In this document: positions 61,394 to 64,000 of the stretch, in pieces | Layout of the letters: each line of letters starts with the position of its first letter | Position numbering within the stretch: position 1 is the first letter of the stretch | Assembly: GCA_020882975.1 (NCBI GenBank) | Contig: JAHRFD010000017.1 | Location: forward strand, 1 to 64,000 | Reading direction: 5' to 3' | Source: Microcoleus sp. EPA2 | GTDB taxonomy: Bacteria; Cyanobacteriota; Cyanobacteriia; Cyanobacteriales; Microcoleaceae | Length of the DNA stretch: 64,000 nucleotides | Position numbers and translations under genes: made by a program | The notes under the pieces: model-generated | The model's database searches: none | Seen by the model: the letters and a program-made list of their open reading frames with translations, nothing else | Told to the model about the DNA's origin: nothing

Positions 61394-64000
61394 TTATTCT
61401 TCATCACTAGATTCTATGATAGCATTGCGATCGAGAATTAGTAAATTCCGAAGTTGGTCTGTATCTAACTCGGTAATCCAGTTTTCTCCAGCACTGACTA
61501 CTTGTTCAGCCAAGGCTTTCTTGCTTTCAATCATATCATGAATTTTTTCTTCTAATGTGCCAGTACACACAAATTTATGTACTTGAACATTCCTGGTTTG
61601 ACCAATGCGAAATACCCGGTCAGTCGCCTGATTTTCTACTGCTGGGTTCCACCATCTGTCATAGTGGAAAACATGAGTTGCTCTGGTCAAATTAAGACCA
61701 GTACCGCCAGCTTTTAAGGATAAAATCATAATCGGTGGACCTTGGGGGTCGTGCTGGAAGCGATCGATCATTTCTTCCCGCTGTTGCTGCTTAATTCCGC
61801 CATATAAAAACAGAACTTCTCGACCTAAATGCTTTTCTAGATGTGGTTTGAGCAGTTTTCCCCATTCGGCAAATTGAGTGAAAATTAAAGAGCGATCGCC
61901 CTCAGCGACAACTTCTTCTAACATTTCCAACAACCGCTGCAATTTCCCCGACTCCTGACTCTTAATTGCCAAAGATTTCGGGTTTTCTTTACCTGTCAAA
62001 AGGGCCGGATGATTGCAAAGTTGTTTGAGTCTTACTAACAAAGCCAGAATCATACCTCGGCGCTGAATACCTTCTGCCGATTCCAATTCTGCTATTGACT
62101 TTTCAACTATTTGCTGATATAATATCGCCTGTTCAGTCGCCAATCCACAAAATACAGTCATCTCCTGTTTTTCGGGCAAATCTTGGATGATTGACTTGTC
62201 AGTTTTGAGGCGACGGAGGATAAAAGGCCGCACGAGCGATCGCAAACTCTGTAAAGATTCCCTGTCTCCATACTTCTCAATAGGAATCGCAAATCGGCGC
62301 TGAAAGAAATTGCGAGCTCCCAAATATCCCGGATTCAGAAACTCTAAAATAGACCACAATTCTTGCAGTCTATTTTCCACCGGAGTTCCTGTCAGCGCAA
62401 TTTTAAAAGATGTTTCAATTTGTCGGACTATTTTCGACTGCTGAGACTCCGAATTTTTAATATTTTGCGCTTCATCCAAAACCAATCCTTGCCATTTAGT
62501 GTTTTGAATTTCCTTCGCATCACGAAACACTAAAGAATAACTGGTAATAATTAAATCTTTACCCTTAATTGCCGTAGCAAATGCTTTACCTTTAGCGCGT
62601 TTTTCTCCGTGATGCAGCAATACTTTTAGTGTCGGGCCAAATTTCTTGACTTCCCGTTCCCAATTACCCAATACCGATGTCGGACACACCAGTAATGTCG
62701 GCCATTCCAAGGAATTGTTTTCTTGTAAATGCAGGAGAAAACCAATTAGCTGAACAGTGTTATGGCACAAAATATTATTGGCAACAAAATTGTGATGTTT
62801 GCCAACCTCAAAATCATAAACCCACCCTTCATACTCAAAATCCTCAATTTCTTCAATCCGACAATAAAATACTTCTTGGTCGAGAACAACTTGTAAACTT
62901 TGTCTGATTGTCTGTAGCTGTTGTGTGTCTAAATTTGCATAAGCTTCTAGAGTCTGATTCGTCCACTTTGAAAGCTTTAGCTGACGGTATTCTTGTTCTG
63001 CCGAGCCATCTAGAATATTGTCCATCCCACCGACTACCCTTGTCAGACTCGTGTGTGAAAATTGCTGGGAACCGTTGATATAAACCGGGTTGTGCATTCC
63101 CAAATGGCGCAATGGTAATTTTGTAATTTCCACTGCACTAGCGACGATATCAGAAACTGGAATCCCTTCAACATTGGTGTTGCAAGTCGCTTCGCAAATC
63201 AGCTCTAATTTACGCTGTTTTTCTGGATAACCAAAACCAATTTCATCCAAAAATATGCGAACTGAGTTCCCACCAAAAGTACCGATATAATAGGTGCAAA
63301 AAATACCGCTACCATTGGTAGCCCGTTTTTGTTTAGCGCTGATTCGCAGCCAAATTCCAAAGCGTCGCAGCAGTGTAGAAAGTTGCTGCATTAGTAAAGG
63401 CGAAACGCTACTAATTTCGATATTTCGCGTGTTAAGCAGGACAGAACCTTCAGCATCAAAGTAGTTTTTGAGGAAAATCCGTATGCTGTCAAGATTGGCT
63501 TGCATGATGAATTGTGGGAAGCTTTTCTCGGCTGAAAGTTTCCCCCACTCGTAGCCTTTAGACTCAAGAAAGGTTTGGTATTCTCGACTGCATACAGATA
63601 AATATACTAGTCTTTGCTTACCGGGAGTACGAACAGCAGGATTATTGATTTTTATCCCATACTTTGTACTGATTCGGTGGAGTGTGACACGTAACTCTTC
63701 CAGAACTGTCGCATCTTTTTGTGCTATTTTGAGCGCAGCTTGATTCCGCTGCTCGTATCCCTCCGCAATCTGCCAAGCCAGAAACTTCACTAAATCAGGA
63801 TCTTCCGGCTTTCCTTCCCAATACAATTTAGCAGGAACACAAACATAATCTCCAACTTTGAACTCATTTGTCCAGCCATCGCGTCCTAACAATTTATGAC
63901 GGCGGGTAATGGTGATATTGCTACCGTCTTGCAGTTTGATTGTTCGCAACTTTTCTTGCACTTGCTGGCGATAAAGTCGTCGAATATTCGCCTCTACAAT
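61394..64000 (-). CDS. SNF2-family helicase, C-terminal part, with intein (partial)
   Basis: The frame is open to the window end. After the intein (62759-64000) the helicase resumes at TVQLIGFLLHLQ, so the intein is inserted in the Walker A motif, before its Thr. Then: Walker B LVLDEAQNIKN, motif III LTGTPVENRLQELWSIL, helicase C-terminal lobe LFLYGGIKQQQREEMIDRFQ, motif V LKAGGTGLNLTRA, motif VI RVFRIGQTRNV. A DNA translocase of the bacterial SNF2 class (HepA-like). The N-terminal half of the helicase and of the intein lie outside the window. Confidence 0.9.
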   Translation of the reverse strand: MVEANIRRLYRQQVQEKLRTIKLQDGSNITITRRHKLLGRDGWTNEFKVGDYVCVPAKLYWEGKPEDPDLVKFLAWQIAEGYEQRNQAALKIAQKDATVLEELRVTLHRISTKYGIKINNPAVRTPGKQRLVYLSVCSREYQTFLESKGYEWGKLSAEKSFPQFIMQANLDSIRIFLKNYFDAEGSVLLNTRNIEISSVSPLLMQQLSTLLRRFGIWLRISAKQKRATNGSGIFCTYYIGTFGGNSVRIFLDEIGFGYPEKQRKLELICEATCNTNVEGIPVSDIVASAVEITKLPLRHLGMHNPVYINGSQQFSHTSLTRVVGGMDNILDGSAEQEYRQLKLSKWTNQTLEAYANLDTQQLQTIRQSLQVVLDQEVFYCRIEEIEDFEYEGWVYDFEVGKHHNFVANNILCHNTVQLIGFLLHLQENNSLEWPTLLVCPTSVLGNWEREVKKFGPTLKVLLHHGEKRAKGKAFATAIKGKDLIITSYSLVFRDAKEIQNTKWQGLVLDEAQNIKNSESQQSKIVRQIETSFKIALTGTPVENRLQELWSILEFLNPGYLGARNFFQRRFAIPIEKYGDRESLQSLRSLVRPFILRRLKTDKSIIQDLPEKQEMTVFCGLATEQAILYQQIVEKSIAELESAEGIQRRGMILALLVRLKQLCNHPALLTGKENPKSLAIKSQESGKLQRLLEMLEEVVAEGDRSLIFTQFAEWGKLLKPHLEKHLGREVLFLYGGIKQQQREEMIDRFQHDPQGPPIMILSLKAGGTGLNLTRATHVFHYDRWWNPAVENQATDRVFRIGQTRNVQVHKFVCTGTLEEKIHDMIESKKALAEQVVSAGENWITELDTDQLRNLLILDRNAIIESSDEE
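62759..64000 (-). other. LAGLIDADG intein, C-terminal part
   Basis: C-terminal splice site: block F-like YDFEVGKHHNFVANNILCHN ending in His-Asn (Asn codon 62759-62761), followed by extein Thr. Two LAGLIDADG-type segments: FLAWQIAEG and LKNYFDAEGSV, so it has a homing endonuclease domain. The +1 residue is Thr, a permitted but less common one. Intein start not in window, so size is over 410 aa. The intein has no exact HIP1 octamer, while the extein after it has two (about 61892 and 62237). Confidence 0.85.

Overview
The window is a chromosomal segment of a filamentous cyanobacterium, most likely of the Oscillatoriales (Microcoleus/Oscillatoria type). This rests on the dense HIP1 octamer GCGATCGC, heptameric short tandem repeats (STRR) in many spacers, and phototroph genes: a Cph1-type phytochrome, Psb32, Ycf33 (DUF751), a CCB2/CCB4-like cytochrome b6 maturation factor, PedR, a Pex-like PadR protein, a CSK/Hik2-like kinase, an FHA-CHAT protein and a four-ACT aspartokinase. 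No tRNA, rRNA or CRISPR array was recognised.

Layout. 1-11.3 kb: IS630 transposase tail, a ComFB-family protein, then a signalling block (response regulator, phytochrome kinase, REC-wHTH-HPt-REC-REC regulator, coiled-coil protein, hybrid kinase). 11.6-16 kb: NanE, holin-like membrane protein, PBP2, a cyanobacterial membrane protein. 16-21.4 kb: Tat-type metallophosphatase, a PD-(D/E)XK nuclease convergent with a Dam-type methylase, Ycf33, Pex-like regulator, CCB factor, DUF3155. 21.7-26.7 kb: CSK/Hik2-like kinase, membrane protein, HAD phosphatase, LysC. 27-29.7 kb: FG-GAP/RTX protein with a huge Pro-Thr repeat. 29.8-34.1 kb: two small unknown genes (one with an in-frame stop), a solitary m5C methylase, DUF4346, Psb32, FMN reductase. 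34.3-41.3 kb: FtsH, M23 peptidase, RecQ, RluD-type synthase. 41.5-50.6 kb: 1549-aa FHA-CHAT protein, small genes, CNT nucleoside transporter, DUF3318, response regulator. 50.6-54.1 kb: a three-gene minus-strand operon, m5C methylase, ATPase, HNH nuclease. 54.2-64 kb: Uma2 protein, HisS, PedR and partner, fructokinase, gluconokinase, AqpZ, SWIM protein, and a SNF2 helicase interrupted by an intein that runs off the window end.

Most interesting system: the 50.6-54.1 kb operon. The ABC/AAA-type ATPase carries an N-terminal domain resembling the DNA-binding region of NgoFVII/BfiI-type restriction enzymes, and its HNH partner resembles PtuB of Septu. With the co-transcribed cytosine methylase this looks like a hybrid between restriction-modification and Septu. 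The operon contains no exact HIP1 octamer, unlike its neighbours, which fits recent acquisition.

The spacers hold several families of dispersed, probably non-autonomous elements: a 105-bp element with two identical copies, an AAGG-rich element with terminal inverted repeats (one copy nested inside another element), a palindromic element in two opposite copies, a 148-bp element with perfect 18-bp terminal inverted repeats, and interlocked double inverted repeats with pseudoknot topology.
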